Shown here in pieces: positions 10,501 through 15,023 of a stretch of DNA of 15,280 bases. The DNA comes from an uncultured Saprospiraceae bacterium (GTDB taxonomy: Bacteria > Bacteroidota > Bacteroidia > Chitinophagales > Saprospiraceae), in NCBI GenBank assembly GCA_937969485.1, contig CALBVQ010000072.1, positions 1-15,280 on the forward strand. Reading direction: 5' to 3'. Position 1 is the stretch's first letter, and every line of letters begins with the position of its first letter. The position numbers and the translations under genes were made by a program. The notes under the pieces were generated by a model, which saw nothing but the letters and a program-made list of their open reading frames with translations, ran no database searches and was not told where the DNA came from.

Positions 10501-12407
10501 GTATAAGGAGACAATCTATCAAAAACATTATCACCGTTCTCATCTACATTTGTACTGTTAAACACGTAATACCCATCAGCATCAGTAGTTGTTGTACCAA
10601 TTTGTACACAATCAGCATTGTATAAATCTAGAGTAACTCCTGCAATACCCTCTTCGTCTGCATCTTGCTTACCATTTTCATTTTCGTCTAACCACACTAA
10701 GTTACCAATCTCTAATTCAGGACGATCCTCAATCATAGTAAAACCACCAAATCCAGTCGCTTTACCTAGGTTCAAAGTATAATCTTTTGTATATAATTCT
10801 ACTGCAGCCTGGATACTACCATCAACTGTACTATATCTATGCACTCCTCCACTATATACCTCATCCAATGGATCAAATACAGCAGATATTACTTCATTTC
10901 TACCTGGAACTACATGAATAGATCCTAGAGAAGTTTCATCGTGATACTCTTCATCTTCTGGAAAGAACTCGTCTCCAAAAAACTCTCTACCACCAGGTCC
11001 ATTAGCCGGAATGGTTGATTTACTTCCAGCTCTACCATTAACTATACCTTCATTTTCAAGCGTCCAAACTCCATTATCCTTATATGCCATAAGTATGTCA
11101 CCCTTCTGATCAGGGAATAACGAATTTTCATCACAATACCTATTTCCTTTACGATCATTAAATGTAATGATCATTTCTTCATCATTGACAAAGTCAACAT
11201 CAGTAAACCAATGTTGTATTTTCAATAAGAAATTGGTTTGTAGATCATCAGTCCACGAACCTTTATTAAAGTTAGAAGAGAAAACAAGTGTAGACGATCC
11301 CGTAGCAAGATCATGCTCCACAAGGTGAATAGTTGAATTTGCATTAATATTGTCGTTTACATTTTTTACAATTGTAAATCCTACATATAATTTATTCTTA
11401 TAGTACTTAAGAGCAAATGCGTAAGCACTTTCATCTGGAGCTACTGTAGGTAATTGACTTGCCAAATTTTCAATCTGATTAGTAGTGGCAGCTGTAGGAT
11501 TCTCGGTATCTATCGCTACTACAGTATTATTAGAAATATTAACAACATACATTGTTTTTTCGTCATCACTCATCTCGAATCCACCTAAACCCTCTCGTCC
11601 TACTTGGGTTCCGTAGTCACATTCATCGCTGTTCGTTTCCGTAAGAGCTGGGATTGTGATGCCAAGTTGAGATAACCTAGTATAAAGCGATGTTGCACCT
11701 GTGTTAGTATTAGTAACATATATGGCGTCATGCATAGGAAGTCCGTTAGCATCTGATTTCAATGTACTATGTTGCTTTACGAATGCAGCACTAAACAGTT
11801 GATTAGTCTGAGACTTATAAGCTAAGCCCCATACACTACCCGTTCCTGCCTTGTCAGCTTCAAGTCTTCCCGAAGAAGCACTATTGAAATTATGATCTAG
11901 AGACACAATAGTTGCACCAGTAGTGAATTCTGTTTCGTCTCCTCTTACAAAACACGTAAGAGCAAGTTCAGGATCATCACCATAAAATACAGCATTGGAA
12001 ACAATACCGAAATGTGCATCGCACGCTCCAGCATCTAAAAATTGAACTTCCGATCTATTATCTGTACCCATAGGTCCAGCAATTTGATCAGGCATTGTTC
12101 TAAATTCTACCCTATACTGCTTATTAGGATCTAATCCTTCTAATGTATAATTACCTAGAAAATCAGAAATCGCATGATCTTCTAATTGGCCATCCGAATC
12201 AAATGCATTTACAATCACACCACTCGCTCTTCCATCATCATCTAAAGAACCATTCATATTGCCATCAATATAAATAGTTCCTGAAATTTCAGTTGGGACT
12301 GAGTTGCATTGAGCATAAACAGAAGTAGCGGTCATTGCCATCAAAGCAATTCCACCTAAAAAGTATTGAATACTTTTTGCATACATGTCTTGTAGTTGTC
12401 TCATCAT
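1257..12407 (-). CDS. Giant T9SS-exported HYR/DUF11/dockerin surface protein
   Basis: A 3,716-residue multidomain protein, predicted to be exported through Sec and then T9SS and displayed or released at the cell surface. Start chosen at ATG 12407: it follows AAAAAAGG at 8-base spacing and puts the hydrophobic signal (YFLGGIALMAMTATSVYA, residues about 15-32) near the N-terminus. An ATG at 12482 would add 25 residues with no RBS; ATG 12404 and 12386 are also possible. In order: SdrD-B-like domain (about 40-105); propeller-like region (about 105-555); second SdrD-B-like domain (about 560-670); three DUF11-like domains starting with FDLAL (about 720, 876, 1034), each ending in DEDDHDPA; an unrecognised region (1206-1315); PKD-like segment (1319-1410); HYR/Ig-like stalk rich in paired Cys and DxxGN motifs (1410-3200); dockerin-like domain (about 3365-3475); cohesin-like region (about 3503-3621); T9SS sorting domain (about 3633-3716). 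Likely an adhesin or matrix protein; ligand unknown. No frameshift is seen. Confidence 0.93.
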   Translation of the reverse strand: MMRQLQDMYAKSIQYFLGGIALMAMTATSVYAQCNSVPTEISGTIYIDGNMNGSLDDDGRASGVIVNAFDSDGQLEDHAISDFLGNYTLEGLDPNKQYRVEFRTMPDQIAGPMGTDNRSEVQFLDAGACDAHFGIVSNAVFYGDDPELALTCFVRGDETEFTTGATIVSLDHNFNSASSGRLEADKAGTGSVWGLAYKSQTNQLFSAAFVKQHSTLKSDANGLPMHDAIYVTNTNTGATSLYTRLSQLGITIPALTETNSDECDYGTQVGREGLGGFEMSDDEKTMYVVNISNNTVVAIDTENPTAATTNQIENLASQLPTVAPDESAYAFALKYYKNKLYVGFTIVKNVNDNINANSTIHLVEHDLATGSSTLVFSSNFNKGSWTDDLQTNFLLKIQHWFTDVDFVNDEEMIITFNDRKGNRYCDENSLFPDQKGDILMAYKDNGVWTLENEGIVNGRAGSKSTIPANGPGGREFFGDEFFPEDEEYHDETSLGSIHVVPGRNEVISAVFDPLDEVYSGGVHRYSTVDGSIQAAVELYTKDYTLNLGKATGFGGFTMIEDRPELEIGNLVWLDENENGKQDADEEGIAGVTLDLYNADCVQIGTTTTDADGYYVFNSTNVDENGDNVFDRLSPYTTYYVAFSAAQYDANTQSLGLNDETLLLTEADNGYTSYPDGSDSDARIATNTCSAVDGLPVIQVRTTDLGNNDHSFDIGMKRPGKFDLALKKELTSSPYAKAGLLASYKITVYNQGEIGARNIKIKDYIPAGLRITQAINQGWNISTTSAQYTIEEIAAGQSEEIFINLFIEPGFTHEDFVNYAEIESADNQFNQPGNDIDSTPDGENNDIGGEPFSLTDDEVWDDGSVDEDDHDPAALKVFDLALTKKIVNAKSGYVKGDQVNFEFTVINQGNVAAKNIEITDYLPEGLAVVAPSQWMEAGANYTFTVPILNPNQRAKVYLDVIIESDGLATDIVNVAEISKAYHIDNEVAVDYDSNMDSIIENDNGGDPNGPTDNEVEDGGAIDEDDHDPARIRLERFDLALTKKTEFKNVQPGEEIEFDITVINQGTITADEITVVDYLPSYLEFIETPGWEIDDETSFPVCTMSRANGLLPNTGLAGGQEVTISISCRVSMTSPVGQIINESEIVSSFDFNGNDRSFDDYDSTPDISQLNDAGGEVDSNSDDLITGTGMDDEDDHDPAKIVVMNALAPEECFCLANATSTEPGQFVNILEFESGSGEFWFVAFSSNLEQGINAPGEEPDTDDYVIGEQVSTSEFSFVDYLYEEENGDGTSTYSLEGVSVDGASYLVLLVGNGALFLDGGPCNYNQQEISGLTGACAGNTETYSVEENFGSTYEWILSSGGVIDGPSDESSVSVIWDAVPGGPHTLEVNQTNDDICFDVASIDVNLGVSAGAMACIGDVTIALNNDCSLEVTPELVLTSDFSEDNIFNVIVTDEAGNMLPEPIITGEHIGQKMTIKVMDACTGNSCWSSITVTDKIAPIFDPITPLTFDCNVANNYPTPTASDNCGGIVTVELTSEVPVSLSCNDDFTTTVTRTFIATDEQGNVSAPVTQVINLARLDVTAVVFPEDRTVGNDNPLFCQQFDLDDNGNPSPADAGIPTYNGEPLYPYTDQYCNVGVTYQDQVIAPNGCVQKVMRTWTVAEWHCDSTSAMTVLQEINIADQLAPEFEVPADFEITTNQNECIGTAELPAVDPVDDCSTEFEVDIQYPGGFLNNMNGGTVDLDLGDNLITYTVYDGCLNSSMHSFTITVVDNTVPVMVCDQNTVIGLKADGTAFAPASVFDDGSVTDCSPLTLEVKRMDNGSACDISNFAFGEYVEFCCADVGQETLVLLRATDEDGNSNTCMVSVEVQDKNAPVLVVPADMTIQCTDTYDLENLSEDFGFATATDNCMEPTITETVSENINSCKVGQIVRTFIASDGNGTDVGTQTISVVNDFQFSEANIVWPQDYTTDAGCNAGDLQPEDLPDGFGLPEITTDACDMININFTDQTFSTSDNACFKIIRKYIVMDMCQLQMDGTPLMFVYDQTIVVTNSVDPVINSSCEPVNVVVTDSCTEGEVSLSASATDDCTATANLNNTYSIDLGNDGSFDIIQSGVSGQIAITETFPVGNHRIVYQFEDGCGNTAICTQLFNIVTNMPPLAKCQDLAIELTPMDTDGDNILDAEMTFLDVELIAGDSESECGFDISFSYDVEGDSTIAVFDCFDLGANIVTVYVTDIFGNQSSCTATIIVQDNNDVDICPSPEDCIEFPEETITITECVADLDPLTLGSAPVVNLPCVCEDFEITFSDVDISSPDDTCVEIERTFTVSFFCFVSQLDYTFVQTIQQLNAAAPIIESCPTVADGMSTNTACTAFVEIGLPTVDGTCNTGITITNDSEFANSNNGEASGDYPVGSHTVIYTVADQCGNAATCEVDFMVNDLGAPLCNTMDITVTIPANGNTVFIEGEDIDDGSADDCGTIVEYDATPSSFTCDDLGPNTVELEVTDQSGNTSVCTAIVTVIDEVAPTCITQNLTFTLNDADGTITISGEDLDDGSFDACGTIVDYDATPNTFTCADAGVNDVTLTVTDNNGNTSVCDATVTIIDGVPPLCVAQDITITLDGNGNYDLDASEIDNGSTDICGDNVSLAATPNMFDCDDLGDNTVILTVTDDAGNSTECEAIVTVVDTIPPTALCVPEGQVTITLFNPTIPAPIFASLIDDNSFDVCGVIVDTTVDPSSVTCDDIGELPVVLTVTDNNGNTATCETTIIVEDNIPPVAIGQDITVTIEMDGTVIIDPIDLDNGSFDECGMIVNYMATPDTFDCDDIGDNLVVFKVTDNSGNTDTAEVTVTVVSNEELLAVCQDITVFLPLDGGAVFIEPEDVDGGSMAPCGNNATLSIDVDNFGCNDLGDDPMNGTNTETVMLIITDDTTNEMDTCFATVTILDTVPPSVVCPGDMTFSCEDDLSNPAVFGEPIFEDNCLGSSMQDTIIVEDLNECGIGTITITYIVEDLSGNSASCTQTITVEVPEGNLFTEANIIWPETPLTVDDCSSTAPEDLMSFPEIDTMDALCFNVSIDFEDISIGMGTTCQDTIERTWTVIDSCQENAAFTFIQTLFIDDSGVPMFAGLPTDTMMVSSATECAMFFDLSALTVDDCTVDLVITNDSPVAPNDQLDASGDYPVGTTVVNYTATDACGNTGTFSISISVVDEINPIVNCIKVFPEIETNGFVSVVPEDYIFTMSDNCTDSVDLDLFFVLDWTGDGDDDLSDNTLAEIITFDCNDVDILQAIFVAIIDEAGNFTVCGAQTTVIDPNGNCPSPPSGLVQGNVETHYGSAVQSTAVYLSGDMEDMEMVENTGFYSFNDVQEGDDVTLAPFNNEEPAKGITTLDILLIQKHILGLQILPTPYDIIAADADNNQTISGVDIIQLQKIVLGTYDEFPNNNSFRFVDANYAFADPTNPFSSTFPESADFFNLQGSVEQDFVGIKVGDVNGSFQGLAGNNEDPDGEAALIGERSVHNLYVDNELLNPSSGFVHIPVYSDQFESLQALEMTIDASSANIVKVLPGRIDIEDKDYRITNDELKISWVNTLPFSIAEADVLFTIVVQSDRAIDAQALIGMANDVNEFYTENADIANLRFVEYDEALKAVLYQNVPNPWTDATVIEFEMVADAEYTFNFYTIDGRLLLSKNGFAPKGKNMIEVSKAELTVNSGVIVYEFTSGVRKLTKRMMLME
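1980..2310 (-). other. Dockerin-like domain (within giant gene)
   Basis: Two dockerin-type helices are visible: GITTLDILLIQKHILGL, then DADNNQTISGVDIIQLQKIV about 13 residues on. The second has a complete EF-hand-like loop (D1, D3, N5, D12). The first has lost most calcium ligands (NEEPAKGITTLD keeps only N1 and D12), which is common in Bacteroidota dockerin-like domains. It ends in VKVGDVNGSF-like sequence (IKVGDVNGSFQ). The domain is followed by a cohesin-like beta region and the sorting domain. Confidence 0.75.
3360..5105 (-). repeat. Seven tandem ~82-residue HYR-like modules (within giant gene)
   Basis: Seven consecutive modules begin near positions 5105, 4859, 4613, 4370, 4115, 3867 and 3599 (protein residues about 2435-3016), with a period of 81-90 residues. 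Each of the first six has a leading P-x-C-like start, a DITVTI-type strand, a (D/E)D(L/I)D(D/N)GS turn or close variant, a conserved CG or equivalent, a CDDLG/CDDIG motif and a final VTDxxGNxxxC strand. The seventh is more diverged and closer to a standard HYR domain. Cysteines recur at fixed places, suggesting an intramodule disulfide. The array is a likely extended stalk produced by internal duplication. Confidence 0.85.
8810..10250 (-). repeat. Three DUF11-like repeats with acidic DEDDHDPA linkers (within giant gene)
   Basis: Three units start with FDLAL(K/T)K (near 10245, 9778 and 9305), carry a central (V/I)xNQGxxxAxxIxxxDYxPxxL strand and end in an Asp-rich stretch that closes with DEDDHDPA. 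At DNA level the linker codons are also similar (8817-8840, 9323-9348, 9791-9815). DUF11 domains are beta-sandwich modules of cell-surface proteins; the acidic linker looks suited to calcium binding, which is inference. Confidence 0.85.
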
Positions 12408-12415
12408 TAGAAAGA

Positions 12416-12423
12416 CCTTTTTT
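12416..12423 (-). promoter_or_regulatory. Ribosome binding site supporting the giant gene's start at 12407
   Basis: On the minus strand these bases read AAAAAAGG, followed by 8 bases and then ATG ATG. Purine-rich sites of this kind are weak but usual in Bacteroidota. No comparable site precedes the alternative in-frame ATG at 12482, so this site helps decide the start. Confidence 0.5.
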
Positions 12424-12584
12424 AGCGTAAAAACAATATAATACTCGCGTTCACTGAAATGCAGGGGACGCCATATCTTCAATTTGTTCTATCAAGAGAT
12501 TAAAACCTCAGGTAAGGAAAATCCTTAGGTTCACTGTTTATATTAGGATATTATATAATGTATATATATGTGTTTTAGCGTAAA
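12420..12584 (-). repeat. Pair of identical 12-mers in the giant gene leader
   Basis: TTTTAGCGTAAA (minus strand TTTACGCTAAAA) occurs at 12420-12431 and again at 12573-12584, 153 bases apart in direct orientation. The first copy overlaps the RBS of the giant gene; the second sits in the loop of the dyad at 12551-12599, close to the predicted transcription start. It contains a CG step that stands out in this A+T-rich stretch. A binding site for a regulator or an RNA-level element are both possible. Confidence 0.5.
12513..12527 (-). other. Small hairpin in the giant gene leader
   Basis: TAAGGA, loop AAA, TCCTTA: a perfect 6-bp stem in the predicted 5' untranslated leader, flanked by further partial complementarity (AACCT at 12504-12508 with AGGTT at 12527-12531). 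It has no following T run in either direction and the function is unknown. Confidence 0.3.
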
Positions 12585-12599
12585 CTATACATTACATAA
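12551..12599. repeat. Long dyad near the giant gene's transcription start
   Basis: The 14-base arms 12551-12564 and 12586-12599 are inverted repeats with a single mismatch, separated by 21 bases. The sequence is A+T-rich, which lowers its significance, but the arms are long and the dyad lies immediately downstream of the predicted promoter, so it would form the first structure of the transcript or act as an operator. Confidence 0.45.
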
Positions 12600-12603
12600 T
12601 ATG

Positions 12604-12637
12604 CAAATATATAAATCTTATTTATTATTACACAAAA
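12604..12637 (-). promoter_or_regulatory. Bacteroidota-type promoter for the giant gene
   Basis: On the minus strand there is TTTTG at 12633-12637 (the -33 element) and, 21 bases on, TATATTTG at 12604-12611 (a full TAnnTTTG -7 element). Spacing fits the Bacteroidota sigma-ABfr consensus. Transcription would start near 12597 and give a leader of about 190 bases. Confidence 0.55.
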
Positions 12638-12751
12638 TTTTAACACAATTATATTACGATTTTTTATAATATGTTAATCTATAACATTGAGAGCCTTCTA
12701 TGAAATATTCATTTTTAAGTTGTTAAAAGACTCTCATTGGTAGTTAATTCA

Positions 12752-12759
12752 TAATTTCG
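12752..12759 (+). promoter_or_regulatory. Putative -7 box four bases before the rlmI-like start codon
   Basis: TAATTTCG differs from TAnnTTTG at one position and ends four bases before the ATG at 12764. If used, transcription would begin at or very near the start codon, giving a leaderless or nearly leaderless mRNA. No TTG is at ideal spacing (nearest are 12737-12739 and 12720-12722), so support is partial. No Shine-Dalgarno sequence precedes this ATG, which fits the idea. Confidence 0.35.
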
Positions 12760-12763
12760 CCCC

Positions 12764-13939
12764 ATGACTTATCCTACATTATACCTTAAAAAAGGTCGAG
12801 ACCAAGCAATTGAGAGGCGGCATCCGTGGATTTTTAGTGGCGCCTTCCAAAAACCAAAGAACCCTATTTCTGAAGGTGCCACTGTATGGGTGGCTACTGG
12901 TGATGGTGAGATCATTGCCACTGGTCATTATTCTTCATCATCTATTATGGTAAGAGTATTAGCGTTTGAAAAAGAAGTAATCGATCGCAAGTTTTATGTT
13001 GATAAATTGCAAGAAGCCATTGACTTCCGTCAAAAGTCCTTACGCCTTCCCTCTCCCGAAACAAATGCTTTTCGCTTAGTTGCCGGTGAAGGAGATAATC
13101 TTTCGGGCTTGATAATAGATCTTTATGATCAACATGCAGTCATGCAATGCCACACCACTGCAATGTATTTAGCACGTCAACTGATTTCTGAAGCACTCGT
13201 GGAAGTACTAAAAAATAATGTACACACGATCTATCTGAAATCGATTCATATTAAAGATAAAGAATACGACAGCGAATTTCTTTTGGGCGAAAGCCCAAAC
13301 ACTCTTATAAAAGAGAACAACCTCACTTTCGAAGTGGATTGGACCCAGGGACAAAAAACTGGCTTCTTTCTCGACCAGCGTGAAAATAGAGAACTTCTGA
13401 AGCAATTTTCTGCTAATAAAAATGTCCTAAATACCTTTTGTTACACAGGAGGATTCTCGGTCTATGCACTTGAAGGCAATGCCTCGCAAGTAGTTTCTGT
13501 CGATATTTCTGAAGCGGCTATGGAAATGACTGACAAGAATGTTGCTCTGAACAATTACAATGATCGACACACTAGTATCACAGCTAACGTTCTTCAATAT
13601 CTGAAAGAAATTGAAGACAACTCATTCGATATTATTGTACTCGACCCTCCTGCTTTTGCGAAAAATCGTAACAAGTCGCATAATGCTATGATCGCCTACA
13701 AAAGAATTAATCGTATTGCGATGCGTAAAATCAAAAAAGGTGGTTTGATCTTTACTTTCTCTTGCAGCCAAGTGATAGGTCGTGAAATGTTTGACAATAC
13801 TGTTCGATCAGCAGCTATAGAGGCAGGTCGTAAAGTTAGAATCGTCAAACACTTAAACCAATCCTCGGATCATGTGATAAATGCTTATCATCAAGAAGGA
13901 CATTACTTAAAAGGATTGATCTTGCACGTGAGTGATTAG
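12764..13939 (+). CDS. rlmI: RlmI-like 23S rRNA m5C methyltransferase (PUA + SAM domain)
   Basis: Class I SAM-dependent rRNA methyltransferase of 391 residues, close to the roughly 396 of E. coli RlmI, which makes 5-methylcytosine at position 1962 of 23S rRNA. Residues about 1-75 form the PUA RNA-binding domain (RRHPWIFSGAF at 18-28). A family block GQKTGFFLDQRENR lies at 196-209. The SAM-binding motif I is NTFCYTGGFSVYAL (223-236), followed by VVSVDISEAAM with the acidic residue at the end of strand 2. The substrate motif LDPPAFAK is at 293-300, and SCSQ at 333-336 supplies the cysteine expected in m5C enzymes. All key motifs are present and no truncation is seen. The gene is a single unit, divergent from the giant gene and convergent with lysR. 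A small hairpin shared with an intergenic site lies inside it at 13282-13299. The exact target base in this organism is inferred from the family. Confidence 0.92.
   Translation: MTYPTLYLKKGRDQAIERRHPWIFSGAFQKPKNPISEGATVWVATGDGEIIATGHYSSSSIMVRVLAFEKEVIDRKFYVDKLQEAIDFRQKSLRLPSPETNAFRLVAGEGDNLSGLIIDLYDQHAVMQCHTTAMYLARQLISEALVEVLKNNVHTIYLKSIHIKDKEYDSEFLLGESPNTLIKENNLTFEVDWTQGQKTGFFLDQRENRELLKQFSANKNVLNTFCYTGGFSVYALEGNASQVVSVDISEAAMEMTDKNVALNNYNDRHTSITANVLQYLKEIEDNSFDIIVLDPPAFAKNRNKSHNAMIAYKRINRIAMRKIKKGGLIFTFSCSQVIGREMFDNTVRSAAIEAGRKVRIVKHLNQSSDHVINAYHQEGHYLKGLILHVSD
13282..13299. repeat. Dispersed small hairpin, copy 3, inside the methyltransferase gene
   Basis: TTTGGGC, loop GAAA, GCCCAAA: perfect 7-bp stem with a GNRA tetraloop in the mRNA sense. 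It encodes the L-G-E-S-P-N stretch near residues 174-179. It is the exact reverse complement of 1102-1119. The G-E-x-P residues it encodes resemble a conserved family segment, so the coding sequence may partly explain it, but not the identity over 18 bases. Confidence 0.5.
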
Positions 13940-14013
13940 CACCTCCTTAATTTAGAACAATGTCATCACTAGCATGTTTCGTGGCATTCCAAAAATAAAA
14001 TCGCATAATTATC

Positions 14014-14031
14014 TTTTGACGGAAGTCAAGA
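14014..14031. repeat. Dispersed small hairpin, copy 4 (GGAA loop)
   Basis: TTTTGAC, loop GGAA, GTCAAGA: a 7-bp stem with one G-T wobble (14015 with 14030). Compared with copy 2 (1179-1196), the middle G-C pair is replaced by A-T with both sides changed, which conserves the structure. It lies between the convergent rlmI-like and lysR genes and has no T run on either strand, so it is at best a weak terminator. Confidence 0.5.
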
Positions 14032-14045
14032 AAACCCCTTCTTGA
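14026..14045. terminator. Possible bidirectional stem between convergent genes
   Basis: TCAAGAA (14026-14032) and TTCTTGA (14039-14045) form a perfect 7-bp stem around a 6-base loop (AACCCC). Its left arm overlaps the right arm of hairpin 14014-14031, so the two cannot form together. It sits six bases beyond the lysR stop on that gene's downstream side. There is no T run, so a role in termination is only suggested by position. Confidence 0.3.
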
Positions 14046-14050
14046 AATGG

Positions 14051-14929
14051 CTACAATAGGTTTAAGGCATTTTGAAGAATTGGATTCTTATTGCTGCTGC
14101 TCCAAACAACTTGTAATGTAGTCCGATATGAAATATTGGTCAGTTCAATAAATTGAATGTCTAGATCGTAACCCTCCTGTAAAGAAGTAGGAACTATCGC
14201 TGCTCCCATGTTATTCTCTATCAACCGATAAATCGTATTAGCCTTAACAGACTTGTGAGAAATGATAGGACTAAATCCTGCATCATCAAAAATTTGCATC
14301 ACCTTTTCGTAGTATGATGGACTGTACGAAGAATCAAACATGATAAAAGGTTCATCTCGGAGCTGCTTTAAGTCCGTGAAATTAGAGCAGTTAATATGGT
14401 GTGACTTAGGTAGAACAAGAGAAAAGGTCTCTTCGAAGATTGGCCGAATCTCGATTCCTCTCGGAACACGGTCCATCCTGACAAACCCAAAGTCAATCTC
14501 ACCGTTCAGAATTCCAGCGGTCTGAACCTGATTATCCATCTCCTCCAAATCAATGTGAATTCGAGGATGCTCCATTTCAAAATCCAGCAGGAATTGAGGG
14601 ATAATTCGATGCATGGCTGAACCAATGTACGTAATCTTCAACTCCCCTTCTGCACCAGATTCGATGAGCTTAGCGTGATCTAGCGACTGATCAAGGTCTT
14701 GGAGGATTATACTGTATTGCTTTTTGAGGTATTCACCAGCAGGAGTCAACTTCACCAATCTATTATGCCGCACGAAAAGTTCGAGACCAAGTTCATCCTC
14801 CATCTTTTTGATTTGACGGCTAAGTCCCGGTTGTGAGATGAAAAGTTTTTCTGCTGCTCTTCTGAAGTGTAGCTCTTTGGCTACAGCCAAAAAGTACCTA
14901 ATGTGACGCAATTCCAATTGATTACTCAT
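14051..14929 (-). CDS. LysR-family transcriptional regulator
   Basis: A DNA-binding regulator of 292 residues, typical LysR length. The winged helix-turn-helix covers residues about 4-64, with LELRHIRYFLAVAKELHF at 5-22, then RRAAEKLFISQPGLSRQIKKM, a canonical recognition helix, and a linker helix up to about residue 90. Residues about 90-292 form the effector-binding periplasmic-protein-like domain (GELKITYIGSAMHRIIPQF, GEIDFGFVR, VLPKSHHI, NNMGAAIVPTSL). The start of the HTH and the overall pattern resemble the aromatic-compound group of LysR regulators (CatM/BenM-like); the ligand cannot be read. Start: ATG 14929 is chosen because it leads directly into the HTH; ATG 14935 and TTG 14938 are in frame just upstream and equally open. 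There is no adjacent target operon: upstream lies a MITE-like element, downstream a convergent rRNA methyltransferase. Such regulators often control themselves. Confidence 0.93.
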   Translation of the reverse strand: MSNQLELRHIRYFLAVAKELHFRRAAEKLFISQPGLSRQIKKMEDELGLELFVRHNRLVKLTPAGEYLKKQYSIILQDLDQSLDHAKLIESGAEGELKITYIGSAMHRIIPQFLLDFEMEHPRIHIDLEEMDNQVQTAGILNGEIDFGFVRMDRVPRGIEIRPIFEETFSLVLPKSHHINCSNFTDLKQLRDEPFIMFDSSYSPSYYEKVMQIFDDAGFSPIISHKSVKANTIYRLIENNMGAAIVPTSLQEGYDLDIQFIELTNISYRTTLQVVWSSSNKNPILQNALNLL

Positions 14930-14931
14930 AA

Positions 14932-14975
14932 GCATCAAATATAGCTATTATTGGTATAAATTGGCATCAAATATA
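14932..14975 (-). promoter_or_regulatory. lysR promoter region with duplicated TATATTTGATGC
   Basis: On the minus strand TATATTTGATGC occurs at 14964-14975 and again at 14932-14943, 32 bases apart. Each contains a full TAnnTTTG -7 box. The proximal box ends at 14936 directly before the ATG at 14935, so its use would give an almost leaderless mRNA, with the TTTG of the distal copy as a possible -33 element at 24-base spacing (slightly long). The distal box would instead give a leader of about 30 bases. The repeat could also be an operator for autoregulation. Confidence 0.45.
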
Positions 14976-15023
14976 ATTTTAGATTTACGAGGCTTTTCTA
15001 TAATTGTTTAAGAGCTCTATGCA

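Larger units (their letters stand above)
12408..12763. other. Divergent AT-rich control region
   Basis: This 356-base gap between the start codons of the giant gene (minus) and the methyltransferase gene (plus) holds no gene. It contains an RBS for the giant gene (12416-12423), two copies of a 12-mer (12420-12431 and 12573-12584), a small leader hairpin (12513-12527), a long dyad (12551-12599), a promoter for the giant gene (12604-12637) and a promoter-like box just before the plus-strand ATG (12752-12759). The remainder is low-complexity A+T. Confidence 0.7.

Noticed and set aside
2028..11000. Many open frames of 60-175 codons on both strands inside the giant gene
   Set aside because: All overlap the long frame completely, show no domains and are low-complexity reflections of its Asp/Thr-rich repeats.
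12408..12482. N-terminal extension of the giant protein to an upstream ATG
   Set aside because: The extra 25 residues are charged and aromatic, displace the signal peptide from the N-terminus and have no RBS; the ATG at 12407 has AAAAAAGG at good spacing.
12679..12740. TGAGAG ... CTCTCA inverted repeat before the methyltransferase gene
   Set aside because: Only six bases per arm with a long A+T-rich spacer; expected by chance and not placed as a terminator or clear operator.
13208..13405. 65-codon minus-strand frame inside the methyltransferase gene
   Set aside because: It is antisense to a well-conserved enzyme with intact motifs and has no features of its own.
14876..14891. TTTGGC-TACA-GCCAAA hairpin inside lysR as a fifth member of the small hairpin family
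   Set aside because: The loop is not GNRA-type on either strand, the stem is only 6 bp and the bases encode the conserved L-A-V-A-K stretch of the LysR HTH, so coding constraint explains it.
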